Shown piece after piece: positions 33,727 to 46,400 of a stretch of 64,000 nucleotides of DNA (position 1 is the first letter of the stretch; every line of letters starts with the position of its first letter). The DNA is taken from the NCBI GenBank assembly GCA_947359465.1, contig OX375873.1:134370899-134434898 (forward strand). The letters are read 5' to 3'. The notes under the pieces were generated by a model, which was not told the DNA's origin, searched no databases, and saw nothing but the letters and a program-made list of their open reading frames with translations. A program made the position numbers and the translations under genes. The stretch comes from Metellina segmentata. Its lineage: Eukaryota; Arthropoda; Arachnida; Araneae; Tetragnathidae.

Positions 33727-34936
33727 CAGGTGGTGGACAAAATAATAGGAACACCTATGAAAGAACGCAAAATGTTTATTAGTAGGGGGTTGGGCCACCC
33801 TTGGCATGTATTACAGATTACATCCGACGTGGGATTGACAAATAAAGGTTTCGAAGAATGTTCAAGGAAATTCACACCCATTTTTCATGCAGAGTGGTCT
33901 CGAGTTCAGATATTGTGCATGGATGTGGAAACCGAGCATGGACTTTGTTCTCCAAAACCCTCCACAAATGCTCAATGATGTTGAGATCAAGGGACTGAGG
34001 ACACCACGTGAGATGTTCCACAGCATCATCATGCTCGTTAAACCATGTTTGAACACAGCGAGCAGTGTGAGCTGGGGCGTTGTCATCTTGTAATACAAGT
34101 TTTTTTCCAGGAAACTTAGTATGAAGCATAGGGTGAAAATGATCTGCGAGAATACTGCGATAATGCTCTGCTTTGATCTTCCCCCTCAGAACTACGAGTG
34201 GCCCCAAGCCACGTCTAGATATCGGGCCTCACAACACCAAAGAGCCACCTCCATGTTTGACGTTAGGAACCAGTCAATATGAAATGCTTCTGCCGGTGTT
34301 CGCCAGAGGTACAAACGTCCGATGATCTAAAATAATGTAAATGATGATTCGTCACACCAGATGATCTGTTCCCATTGCTGTTGTGTCCAGTTTTGATGGT
34401 CTCTGCACCACTGTCGTCGCATAATAGCATTACGCGACGACTCTAACGACTTTGTAATAGCCACTCTGTCACGAATGTTGTCAGCATGCAGCTCCCGTTG
34501 AATAGTTTTGGTTGATACGGGATTCTGAAGATGGGTGTTCATCTCCGAGGTTATCTGCGGCAGTGCAGTGTAATCTTGTGTCGGACAATTCCTGTCGGTC
34601 AACTTCGACTTTAGCCCACTGTTCTGCTTCGCAGATGAAATCTTTCCAAGTTTTGTGTAGGCTGTCGTAACCCTTGACACAGTGGTCCTTACGACATCCA
34701 GCAAGACGAGCTCCGTTGATCATACCTCTTTGCAAGTCGGAGAGATCGGACATAACGGCGCTTTGCTGGTAGCATAATTTTCTCATACAACTTTCACACC
34801 GGCCAATGCTCGACTGATACCTTCTCTATCGTCGCCTCTAAATGGAAGACTGCTGCGATCCGTGGCATGGCTGCATTGGAAGATCGATTACTACGCGTTT
34901 AGAAAAGGGTGTTCCTATTATTTTATCCACCACCTG
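33727..34936 (-). mobile_element. Second Tc1-like transposon family, broken
   Basis: The TIRs start CAGGTGGTGGACAAAATAAT on the left with the complement on the right (one or two mismatches). TA flanks both ends. Its length is 1210 bp. The TIR sequence and transposase are of a different family from the elements at 31691 and 50274. Confidence 0.88.
33872..34753 (-). pseudogene. Tc1-like transposase with frameshifts
   Basis: The pieces start with MSDLSDLQRGMINGARLAG and continue in a second frame from DVVRTTVSRV, the second DNA-binding helix-turn-helix, to IIWCDESSFTLF, the first catalytic acid. After another break comes LQDDNAPAHTARC with the second acid, then the third-acid region IIEHLW, where the usual SPDLN reads SLDLN. 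At least two frameshifts break the protein. Confidence 0.88.
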
Positions 34937-35813
34937 TACATACGACCTGCAGAAATTACATTCGAGTAGCATGCTAAGTTACGTCACAAGTTACGAAAGA
35001 GGTTCATAAAACACTAGCGTCCTCTAAATTTAGATTTACAGAAAAACCCCTTCAAATGTCCAATAATTCTGAAGGGTTTAGACTATTCAATGTTGTTTGT
35101 ATGAATTAAATATTTTTAAAGTTCAAATAAAATGAATATATTTTGTCTATGAAACGAGTGGAACAAATGGATGGACTTGTTTTCAGAATTCAATAAAAGA
35201 GTATGAGCATAAAAGAATATTTCACAAAATGTAAGGTTTCTTTATATGTATAATCTGGAAATTTAGTTCATGAATTTCATTCATTGTTAAAAACATCAGT
35301 GTTTGGAAAGTTTTTTACATATAAATAAAATGAAACTTTTACCAATTTATTTATAATACATACTGATATGTTCTGGATATCTAATGTTTCAAAATATATT
35401 TGAACTCAAAACATTTTCTGCACATTTTTTATGTTGAATACATTGCATTGTTTCATAAACTCTTTTGTCTATCTATTTGTACTCTTTTGTATTCTTATGG
35501 AATATGATTAAAACTATAACTGAAGAATAACAATACTGAACTTTTGAACGATATTTATTGAATACTTCAAAAATTTACATATCTTTCATTTGCTTGAGAT
35601 TTTGAAAATTAAAATTAAACACTACAGAACCAAGTATTTAACAACCTTAGTGGAACATCTGAAAATCACACTTCACTTTTATTGTTCTTAAAGGTCGTTT
35701 AGAGGAACAATAAATTTCGCTTTTACCTCTTGAACATAATCAATAATAGTAACTCATATGTGCATGATGTAATGGTGAAGAGGAGAGATTTCACATTCAA
35801 CTCAGGAATCGAC
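34937..35813. other. No gene seen
   Basis: This is AT-rich sequence without a recognisable frame or repeat. Confidence 0.5.
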
Positions 35814-36611
35814 TAGGGATGCGACATCGACAACAAAACATCATTGTTCAAAATTAAAACATCGATGTTGACAATACATCGCCCAAAAACCATTGATGTT
35901 TTTAAACATCAGTGTATTTAAACCTTTTTCCCCTATTTCTTAAAACTGGTTTAGTAACCTCAAAAATTAATGTTCGCGATAGGAAGATATAATTTGTCTC
36001 AACTGCTGTGTTCATTAATTTATAACTAATATTTTTTTAACTGTCTTAACAAAATAAAAAAATTTAATACCAACAATTAACAATTTTTTTGTTTTCAAAT
36101 TGAATAAAAAAAGAAAGTAATATTTACAACAATTTGATATAGGTACTACTAACTATAAGTATAATTAGGTAGATACATAACAATATTTATTGTTAGTTAT
36201 TGTTAATTATCTATAAACTTATAGGGGAGGGGGAAATATAACAAACTTATTTTTATTTACTGTAATAAAATATATTGGGGCCTATAATTATTATATGCTT
36301 CCATATTTGTTATTTACAGTTTGTAAAAAAAGAAGTTTGTCAACCTTCTCCATCTTATGAGCCGATTTCTTTTTTCACTAACTATCCCATCAGTTGGAGA
36401 AAATATCTTTCTGATGGAACGGATGTTGCCATTACTGACAAATACTTAGTTGTACGGTTATTTTTCTTAACTTTTACTATGGTACTTTTTTCATTCAAAA
36501 ATGAAACATCGACAATGATAAAGCATCGAGGTTAAACAAACACCGGCTCCAATGAATCGGTTATAAATGCATCGATGTTTTGAAAACATCGACAACGATG
36601 TCGCCTCCCTA
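35814..36611. mobile_element. hAT-like MITE, 798 bp
   Basis: The inverted ends are TAGGGATGCGACATCG on the left and, complemented, TAGGGAGGCGACATCG on the right. The flanks GAATCGAC (35806-35813) and GTATCAAC (36612-36619) match at 6 of 8 positions, an eroded hAT-size duplication. Near both ends the motif ACATCGATGTT recurs as short palindromes. A weak frame at 36275-36535 has no domain I recognise. Confidence 0.72.
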
Positions 36612-36740
36612 GTATCAACCATGCGTCGACCGTAGTTCAAATTACGGGGTATTGTCCTGTACACACCGATCTTTGATTGGATTCGAACACGCAACTCTCC
36701 GATCGCTAGTTCGTTACTCTTCCAACAGAAAAACGGCAGT
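36612..36740 (-). repeat. Old SINE head fragment
   Basis: This is a degenerate minus-strand fragment with a B-box-like TTCGAACACG region and a short piece of body. Confidence 0.5.
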
Positions 36741-36837
36741 TAAGTGACCAATAAAAGTAAGGAAAGCAAACCTCTACTCATTAGGCATACCTGGAATCAT
36801 GATATTCATTGTGTAAGAATCTAATAAAGGACAATCT

Positions 36838-39165
36838 CAGGGGTGACCAACCTGTGGCGCATGCTCCAAATGTGTCACATTGGATGATTACAAGTGACGC
36901 ATTGCATCCTTGCGCCTACGTATTCTTTTTTAAGTAGGCATCATAACAGAACCCATATTCATATTTTCAACACTAGATTGCTCTCAGTTCAATTCATACT
37001 CCTCAGTTTGTAGCAATATTTTGAGAGTTTATAATTGATATTCTGTGTGATACACGACGTTCATACTTGTGACCTGTTCTTTATCAACATTTAGACTTTT
37101 AGAGTTTGTTAATTTTCTATTTTTTTTTTACATTCCTGTTATCTATCAAAGTACAAAAGAAAATGTCCAAAAAGATGCGCAGAAAATGACAGTAAGCTTG
37201 AATATAATGAACAGAGGGAAAATGAGTTGTTATTTACAGCAGGTCCCTCAGGAAAACAGTTTTGCTTTATTTGTGAAAATACTCTTTCACATAATAAAAG
37301 ACATGATATTAATAGACACTTTAAAACACAACATCAGACTAACATAGAAGGAAAAATGAAGCTCGTTCTTGGGTCTGAGTTACGAAAAGAATGTGACTAA
37401 GAAAAAGAAGAAATCAGAAGACAAAATATTTTTGCTAAAGTAAGTTGTGAACACTTGGTGATGATAGATGGGTCCTATAAAATTGCTTTAGAATTGGCGA
37501 AAGAAAGAAACCTTTTTCTGACGGAGAAGAAATTGTTAAGCCTAGTTTCCAAATATTTGCATGCCATTTTGGTAATAAAGGTATTTAAAGGAAAGCAGAC
37601 GAAATTGCAATACCAAGTCAGACAGTTACGAGACGTATCGAGGAACTCTCTTATGATGTATCTCAGCAAATGGAAGATCTTGTCCATTCTTGTACTTTCT
37701 TTTCTCTAGATTTGGATGAATCAAAGAACATATGTAATCCAGTTAAGCATTTTTATAAGAGAAATTGGTGATAATTTTAATGTCTTTGAAGAACTTAAAC
37801 AAGACGATCACACATATTTGAAGAAGTAAAATCATGCCTAGAAAATCTAAAATGAGATTATAGTAAACTCATTAGCGCGTGTACTGACGGAGCATCACTA
37901 ATGATAGGTTAAATCAATGGCACTACAATTTTGCTCGAAAATTATTAAACGTCCTGCCTTAAAATATCACTGCACTATGCCCAAAGGTATTGTGTGGAAG
38001 AACATTAAAAAAGTAGCATATTATGTTACCGGTTGTGAAATTATTAAATAGAGCAAGGGCATTATTTATACAGACCGGAATTCATAGATTTGGAATATGG
38101 TGAAACTGTCCTTCATTGAGACGTGCGTTGGCTTTCTGGAGGACAGGTTCTGAGTAGGTTTTGGAAATTGAAAATGTTTATAATTTTCTAACAGGAAAAT
38201 GAACTACCGTATGAAAGAACCTTATTGTTAAATAACAACTGGCTATTTGATTTGGCTTTTATAGTTGGTGTTACTAGCCTTCTAAATTATCTAAATTTGA
38301 AACTACATTTCAAGAATAAATTATTTTCTAGATTAGTAAATAGCATAATTTATTTAAAATTAAATCTGCTTCTCTCTCAATTAGAAAATTAGGATTTAAG
38401 TCCATTTTCACGCTTGAAAGAGCAGAGGGAATGTGCTGCGGATAACAGCAATTTGACCGAATAGTATATTGAAAAAATACAGTTATTGCAAGGGTCATTT
38501 GAAAGACGTTTTCATGATTTGGCTAAATAAGAAGACTGCATGCTGACATTCATAGCCATCATCACTTAGTGAACCTAATGAAGATGCCTAGTAACATACA
38601 AATGAAACTTATTGATTTAAAAATAAATTCTTTATTGAAATTGAAATTTGATGAGCTTTTTAAAGATTACAAGGCTTCTGACTTGATTAATTTCTGGCGT
38701 TCATTACCCTGCGACCATATCCGAGAACAAAGAAAATCTTCAAAAAATTATATATGTCATTTAGGAACGACATACAGATGTGAATAAGCATTTTCTATGA
38801 AATTTATTAATAGCAAAACGAGGTCGCGAGTGACTGATTCAAGTTTCAAGAATTCTCTGCTGTTATCAGAAACAAATTGAACACCAAACATTAAAAGATT
38901 AGCAAAATACAAACAGGTTCAAAAGTCTCATTAATGGTAATGTGATGTAATAGATATTGTTTTACATACAATAATATTAAATTATCTAAAAATATATTAA
39001 TTAAATCTATCAACATACTTTAAAAAAAAAGATTATTAAGGATAAGCCAGGACCATGAACGTAAGAAGGTAGAAAAGGTGATTGAGTTGTATGGCGCATC
39101 TGATCTCATTATGTGAAAAAAATTGACGCAAGTGTGTGGGGTATGTAAAAGGTCGGTCACCCCGG
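36838..39165 (+). mobile_element. Decayed hAT transposon with recognisable ends
   Basis: The left end is CAGGGGTGACCAACC and the right end, complemented, reads CCGGGGTGACCGACC, a hAT-type (Charlie-like) terminal repeat. The 8-bp flanks no longer match convincingly. The interior carries a transposase pseudogene on the same strand. Confidence 0.75.
37214..38937 (+). pseudogene. hAT transposase pseudogene (BED finger, ZBED/GTF2IRD2-like)
   Basis: The N-terminus shows a BED-type finger (CFICENTLS then INRHFKTQH). A middle part has FSLDLDESKN, the catalytic-region DES motif. The C-terminus has the hAT dimerisation region, ending in TTYRCE followed by INSKTRSRVTDSSF. Many stops and frameshifts separate the blocks. 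It belongs to the same broad group as the remnant at 5322-7133, but this copy still has the element's ends. Confidence 0.85.
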
Positions 39166-39239
39166 TCTATCACATAAATAAGAAATCGCCTGCTGTGCAC
39201 TGTTTATTTCAAAAGGAATTAATAGATATTTTTAATATA

Positions 39240-40635
39240 CTAGGGGGCTCCGCCCCCTGCTCGCTTACGCTCGCCAACCCCCGGGGATTGCTACGCAATC
39301 CCATTTGGTTTGCTTCGCAAACCGACACTCCTTTTACATATGGCATTTGGTTTGCTTCGCAAACCAACATTCCTTTCGCAGAGTGAAACTATCTGAATAA
39401 TTTGTATTATCCTGATTTCCCTTTACGGTCCATCACGTCACAGCGTGGGCTTCTCCCCCTGCTCGATTACGCTCGCCGACCCCCGTGGGTTGCTACGCAA
39501 TCCCGTTTGGTTTGCTTCGCAAACCAATACCTCTTACGCAAGTGATTTCAATCTTTTTTGCTTTAACACTTAATGCACCCTAAACTAATAGCCGCATCAG
39601 TAAAAAATCTTCTGCATCTTGTTCCCTGTACAATTTTAAGTAAACCCTGTTAATCTCCAAACTTTACGATGTGTACTTTGTACTTTCTCGGTAAAACGTC
39701 TGAGAACAGAGGGAAAAAAGCGAGCCTTTTTCCTCGCCAAATAAAAAGAAATCGTTTTTATGGCAATTGTTGCTACGATAAATTTGATATCTGGCAAACC
39801 CAATAGTCAAAAATACAACCCTCCGCAAATACAATGCTCCGCGAATTTGCTAAGCGAAATAAAAAATACGAAATTTGTGTCACCAACTTTTGATTGCATC
39901 GAATTTATTTATGAACCAATTTTAAAAATAATGGTACCGTAAGAAAGAGTACAGTCTGAGGTATACTGCGCTATTTTCAAAATAAAAAACTAATAGTAAT
40001 ATGATATAGATATGACAGTTTTAGTTAACGGTAGTAACAAAAAGTAGCGAAAATATCCAAAGATTCCGAATTTTGTATGACCAACTTTTGATCGCATCCA
40101 ATTTAATTATTAACCGATATCAAAAATAATAGTACCGTAAGAAAGGGTACATTCTGAGGTATACTGCTATATTTTAAAAATTAAAAAATAATAGTAATAA
40201 AATATAGATACGGCAGTTTTAAAAAAAAAGTAACAAAAATGTCCGGAATTTTTCCCGAATTTCAAAAAAATATTATCAAGAACCAAATTGAAATTTAAAA
40301 AAAAACTCGACGAGCTGCAAAAATTTACGTTGAGAGGTACTCTTTAAAAAAAACTCACGGCTGAAGACTGAAAATTTGTATGTGTTTTGCTCACTCGCGG
40401 AAGAAATTTCGCTTCTTCAATTTTAACACTTAATAAACCCTAAACTAATAGCCGCATCGGAAAAAAATCTTAATAATTGTCCAGGGAATACGATGAAGAA
40501 CAAACCATGTCAATTTTGTTTTTTTCCGATCAGTACTTTCTCGGGAAACCGTCTAAGAATCGAGCTAAATAGCACAGTTTTCAATTCTGCGGCGGCGGCG
40601 GCGTCGGCGGCGGTAACATTTTTTTAATATAGAGA
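39240..40635 (-). mobile_element. Non-autonomous Helitron, reverse copy of 14200-15743
   Basis: On the minus strand it starts TCTCTATATT (at 40635, preceded by A) and ends CTAG (at 39240, followed by T), which fits insertion between A and T. The GCC run, the internal TACTCTTTC repeats (two here, about three in the other copy) and the terminal hairpins are all present. Its length of 1396 bp against 1544 bp reflects mainly the number of internal repeats. Hairpins with GCTTCGC, GCTACGC and GCTCCGC cores (plus-strand reading) crowd 39240-39535. Confidence 0.78.
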
Positions 40636-41073
40636 TATACGGATATATATTGGGACACACTAATAAAATATTTCTACAGAGGATGCGGTTAATGTAATGC
40701 GATAAATTTAGTGGCTCCTAACATACAATATCATTCTCTGATTATAGAAGAAATATTCACACACAATATATGTATAACATAAAACACGTAAAACAACTGT
40801 TTAGCTTTTTGCTGCTCCCATGTAGAAAACACCATTTTGTGATGTCTGGGTCAAACTCCTCCCTGATCCACCAAAGTTGCTTTCCAAAGTATGTTCTGGA
40901 ATTTATGCATTTTCCGTTCCTTTCTCGATGACTTGCTTCATGATTCAGGTAACATGATACCCAAGAGGTGAATATCAGTCTGATAGGAATCATAGACTAT
41001 CTTCCAACTGGATGACTACTGTATTCCTCATGGATGCTTCGTCCGACTGAGCCGCATCCTTGTGGGCTGTATG
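40636..41073. other. Downstream flank of the receptor gene
   Basis: This lies just beyond the receptor's stop codon on the minus strand and may include its 3' untranslated region. I did not identify a poly(A) signal with confidence. Confidence 0.35.
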
Positions 41074-41184
41074 TCACCCGTACCTGGATGACTGGGTTAT
41101 TTCCAATGCTTTCCCTTCGGTGGGTTCTTGCCTGGAGGGTCGACAAGTTTGGAATTTCTTCTTGAATTCGGTGTTGAATCGCTC
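41074..41184 (-). CDS. Receptor exon: helix 8 and C-terminal tail
   Basis: A pyrimidine-rich tract and CAG precede 41184 on the minus strand. The first codons read ERFNTEFKKKF, which directly continues the NPFIYAIYN of the TM7 exon in phase 0. The frame runs 36 codons to a TGA at 41074-41076. An internal CAG|GTACGG near the end could be a donor site for an alternative or additional exon, so the tail length is uncertain. Confidence 0.78.
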   Translation of the reverse strand, partial: ERFNTEFKKKFQTCRPSRQEPTEGKALEITQSSRYG

Positions 41185-43348
41185 CTGAGAGAGTGAAAAA
41201 ATATTTTTATTACACGTTTTATTTTATCCACTTACGTAATATTTAATCCACTTTGGATCAAATGTTTAACTTGTTACACGTGGGGAAATAAATCTCAAGT
41301 TCGAGTAAATTTTTAAGTAGTTAAGTGGTAAATCTAATACCATTTCTCAATCAAATTAAAAATAATACAAAGATTAAATTTTTTTTAAAATTTCATTTGA
41401 GCTATTGTATTAGTTAAGTTTTTCTTTTTTATAAAATGAAGATAATGCTCCAAAAATCAAAGAAAGGATTAAAAAAACAATAAGGTAGGTACGTCGCACT
41501 GCAGCAACGGGCTATTGGAGACGGTCCGGGATCATTCACGATGGGAAAAATCCTAGGACAAAAACCTCGTAATTCTGAACCACGATTCTGCCACGAAAGC
41601 CTGAGCTGCCCCCCACTGTGATATAATAACTATTACATCGAGTCCAAAGTTCGCACATCATAAGGATGCATGTTCAAATCAAATTTTAGTCCAATTCCAT
41701 TTCTATTTTAACATCTATTTATTAACAAAGACTGGACACTAACACAATGACAATGAAACAAAGAGAATGGATAGGTCCATTAAAACGTAGTCTTCCTTCG
41801 ACAACGTTCCAAATCAATCTGGCGAATTCCCCATCGGGTAGGGAAGATGCGCGTTTCAAATTCCCTTTCATAGGGATTATCACAAGATCTGTGGCTAAGT
41901 TGCCACACCCACTCTGCAAACTTCCACACCATGCCAAATTCAGGACATATGAAATCCTGACAGATTTAACGTGCACCAGCCCCTCTCTATACACGACGGG
42001 CTTTGACTGGAGCGAGTGTCGAACTCGTAACCCTCCGATTGCTAATCTCTTCAACCAGAAATAAGATGCGTTTGCATCTGAAAGAAAAATATTTCTTGTG
42101 TAACTGGTTTTTGAAAATGGTTAAAAATTCAAGAAAAGAGGTTCATGGCTCTACAATCATTAATTTGCTATAAGAGCTAATTTGATGTGAACTTTCAGCA
42201 GTCAGTTTTGACGATGAAGCTTAGTATTAAAAACAGGCATTGTCTCCAGTTCAGGTCATTACTTCAAAATTTCCCGTAAGCAATTAAAAAAAAAATTTGA
42301 ATGCATAATTTATTGCTTATTAAAAATTGAGAAGTAAAATGACAAAAGTCTGGTCTTGTATACACTTCAGAGGCATTAACTGCAAAATTTTTTTATGTGA
42401 AACTAAACATGAAATATTTCTGAAGCTTTCAATGTTCCAAAATATATTCATGTTCTAAGAACCCCACATTATGAAACAAGAAAGAACCTTAGGTCAGAGT
42501 TTAGAAAAATACAGATTTATGTTTGAAGAATCAATAACCTGCGGTCATTTTAGTAACAAAACAAAAATATTCATGTTTGCATGTAAATCATTTTAGCAAA
42601 AAAAAAGGTAGTTTGTATGGGCCATTTCAGCTATTGTTCGTGTACGTTTTGGCATCAGTCTTCGTATGAAAATACTACGGGTGTCTCTGGCGATGGATCT
42701 CCCTTTGGTTTGGCGTGCACGCTTGGAGACGAGGGAGCCAGCTCAGGTGCTGTTACCTCGTCATCAGACCGTGGTTTGAAATTACATGGTATTGTCCTCG
42801 AATCTTTCCCTTTGGGATTGATCCCGAACCCTCACCAATAGCCTGCTGCATTGCTTCTGTGCGACGTAAATTAAAATACCTACCTACCTGACGGGAGAAC
42901 AAATTCTCCGTTAGCGCGTGCTGGTTGTTAATTATATAATTTTTAGAATGCAGTGTGGGACGTCTGGGAAAAAAGACGATTTCAAGACCTGGATCATCGT
43001 AGGCCTTCCACGAGAACGGGGCAGATGGCCATCCATTATAAACGTGTGTAGTTACAGTTATGTAATAACTCAGGCCAGAAGGTCATTAAATCTGTAGTAG
43101 GATCGGCATGTAATGCGGCTTCTTGCACCTGCATGTCACACACGTTATATTCTAACGAATCCGAGCACCGCGGTGGAGTTTGATACTCCTTAACGTTGCA
43201 GGTGTCATTGAAAAAACACCAGAATCAACATTACAAGAGGGAGGAAGAAAACGAAAACGGGGAGACGAGATGAGGTAACCACTGGGGGAAGTGGTTGAAG
43301 GAAGTGATCTCGTGAGAACAGCTATACGGTGAAGTTAAACACCGTGTA

Positions 43349-43435
<87 letters not shown>

Positions 43436-46400
43436 GATGCCTAAAAATAACCCCCTAATACAATTATTGCCAGAGACCAGTCTCTTAATCACCTCACTTT
43501 CCTTTCAGTCTTGTCTTTCGTCTTTTTCTCCAATCGGTCATATATCTTGCCATCCCCTTTCACCTTTGACCTCCGGACCTCCCAGTTTGACTGACCACCC
43601 ACGACCACTTTTCCTTTCAAATCACCTATAAGACAAAATTACCTCTTCGCTTAGCTCCCGATCTCTATCAATGAAATTTCTTGCTAGATTCCCTGTCCAA
43701 TAATCTTTCTTTTAGTTATTGTCCCTCTGGTGAATTCATTGTAAACTATACACTTTTTTCCATGAGTCCCTTAGAATAGAAAGTACAGAACAGTACAGGG
43801 CTACGGCCCCTCAGCAGCCTTCACGCCAGTTATGATCGTTATGTAATAAAGATTTTAGATTTTGTTGTAGAATTTTTATCGATTTTGTGGAACCAGAAAT
43901 ACACTCCCCTCCAATGGATCATCCTCATCCGGTTGCCTAGACCACTCTTGCCAATCCTTTTCACGACTACAGGCTTAAGATTTCTGTTATTATGACATAT
44001 ATCGAAACCTTACAAGTTGAAATAAATAACTTGTAAAGGTATCTAGCTGAGTCCGACTCGAGTGTAATTCTGTGGTGCCAAAGACGTCACGAGCGATCAA
44101 AGATAATTGAGATGTTATGTAGATTTAATGTTAAGCCTCTTTATTTCGAGAAAAGCCACTATGCCGGTAGACTATTCAGCGTATTATGTTTACTTAATGT
44201 TCTATTTATCCTTATTAAAGTTGCTTTGTTTACCTGCCTCGTTAAACACTGAACTTGCTGACACCTTCAGATAGGCCATGAGAATTAAGATCCATAGAGA
44301 AATGTAAGACATACATTATAATGAATAATATCTGTGTGGTGGAAATGGACAACTGCATTCCAAAAACAGATGTGAAGCATCGAAGTCTATATTTTTGGTG
44401 TACACGTGTTTTAAGAATAAATTTTGATTTTGGATCTAATAATTTCAGGCATGAAGCAAAAGCATTTCTGTTTCATAACATCTGGTGCCAATTCTTCCTC
44501 TCAATACAGCCAGAATAATGTCAAAGGAATGTTCGAATAAAAGAGACATCGCAATTTTAAGATGTAATATCCCCACGCCGTATTTGATGCCAAAAAAGCG
44601 TAAGCTGTAACATAAAAAAAAGTCCTTTCCATGGAATTGGTGAAAGAAATAGCGTTATAAAAATCTTCTTCCACGTCCCATATTACTATTGTTTCTTGCA
44701 CCAATGATCGTGTTGTCTGATTTTCTTTTTCTTTAACGTGACTGCGTTGATTTGACATTTCGGAAGTGGCAATATGCTCTCAACACGTACATCAACAACG
44801 ATGAAGGCAAATAATCCATTTCACTTAGGATGTTTGGTATCTGGACTATTTTCATTGCAATATGGTTCTTAAAACAAGGTTATTTTCTGATTGATTACAC
44901 AAAAATAAGTTTTGTTAAGGCTTAAGTTTGTAAGTAAGTAATAAGTTTGAATGACCACATGTACGTGATCAAAGCACAATGAACCATATGGAATGCGATC
45001 AAAGAGTTAAATTCCTACAAGGTAGAAGTTTTAAAAAATTGGATTGACTGAAAAATAATGCCGTTTTAGAAACTGTGAAAATATATAATTGAAAGAAAAC
45101 AAAAGAAGTTACACAGTTTTAAAAACTCCATTAGACTGATGGCAGACTGCATTTTCCGGAGCTACTGTTCCATAAAATTTACACATCTTATTTTATCTTT
45201 TTGGTAGTGGTATCGTAGAGCTTTAAGGAAGCATCTTGCAATGAATCACAGCATCAAACAATCTATATATATAATTCTCTTACGTGGCACGTAAAAAAGA
45301 CGTTATTTGTAATCGCGTTTTGGCAACACTGTACGATTGTTTGTTTATCGCGAAGTCTCGCGCATCGATTGAATTTATAGCGTTATTGGATGAAATTTTA
45401 TTGAAAAAAAAAGAGGAAATTTTAATGAGCTGTTGCAGTTAGTTTATAATAGAAATCAAAGAAAGCGGAGGATCTTTTCAGGGCCATTTAAAAAACGGTC
45501 CTTTTCAGGGCCAACAATTATAGTTCAACAAGACGCTTGCACTACAACTTTCGGCAACAAACTCAATGAAAAAGTGTGGGTCGTTTGAGTGCTGGGAAAA
45601 TGTACACACAAACAACATGCTGGGTATTCAATTTTCAAAGCAACGCTCACATTTCGAGTCAAAATTTGCACAAAGTTTTTATTTGAATTCTGATTTTAGA
45701 GATACTGTATATATATTTTCTGTAATACAGCAAATTTAGATTTGAAAAACATTTTTTGGTAACATATTTTGTAAACAATCCCTTCTGCTAGGACACATGT
45801 CTTCATTGAGGCGAGCGAAGCGAGCATAGGTTCGCGCAGCGAACCTATGAGGACTGCGAAGCAATCCTCCGGGGGTTGGCGAGCGTTAGCGAGCAGGGGG
45901 CAGCCTCCCTAGTGTTTATTATTCTGTTGGTAGGTAGTTAAATTGGTGTTGTACTGGAGTTTCACAATGGGCTATTGGCGATAGTCTGAGATAAATCCCG
46001 AAGGGGTGTAGACAAAGCCTCATGAAGCAATGGGTCCGTCATGTCAACAGGGGAATTGCACAGGCTGGTGGTGACTCCTAAATTGTGATTGACTTGTTCA
46101 GATGCTATTTAATGAGACCCCTGATACGTCTACAAATGTCTCCGACAGGTGATCGTTACGTATGCATCCTTTATGACGAGTTACTCCCGTTCATATCTTG
46201 CGTTGATTCTGATGGGTTTGTCCACTTCCAACGCTCCGCTAAATTAGTCTAGACACGCCAAATTATGGTTAAAACACTGGTCCGTTTGGGATCTTACCAT
46301 TTCCACATGTGTCACTAGATCCCAACGTCATCGAACACATTTGGAATGCTATGCAATGCGCTATGGAACACAGAAAACCTACACCTCGCAATACAATAGA

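Noticed and set aside
41747..42064. 105-codon plus-strand frame
   Set aside because: It is largely reverse-strand SINE body; the frame is incidental.
43290..43345. Possible 5S rRNA or 5S-derived SINE fragment (GAAGTTAAACACCGT resembles part of 5S)
   Set aside because: Only a short stretch matches; the rest of the 5S sequence and its internal promoter order are not there.
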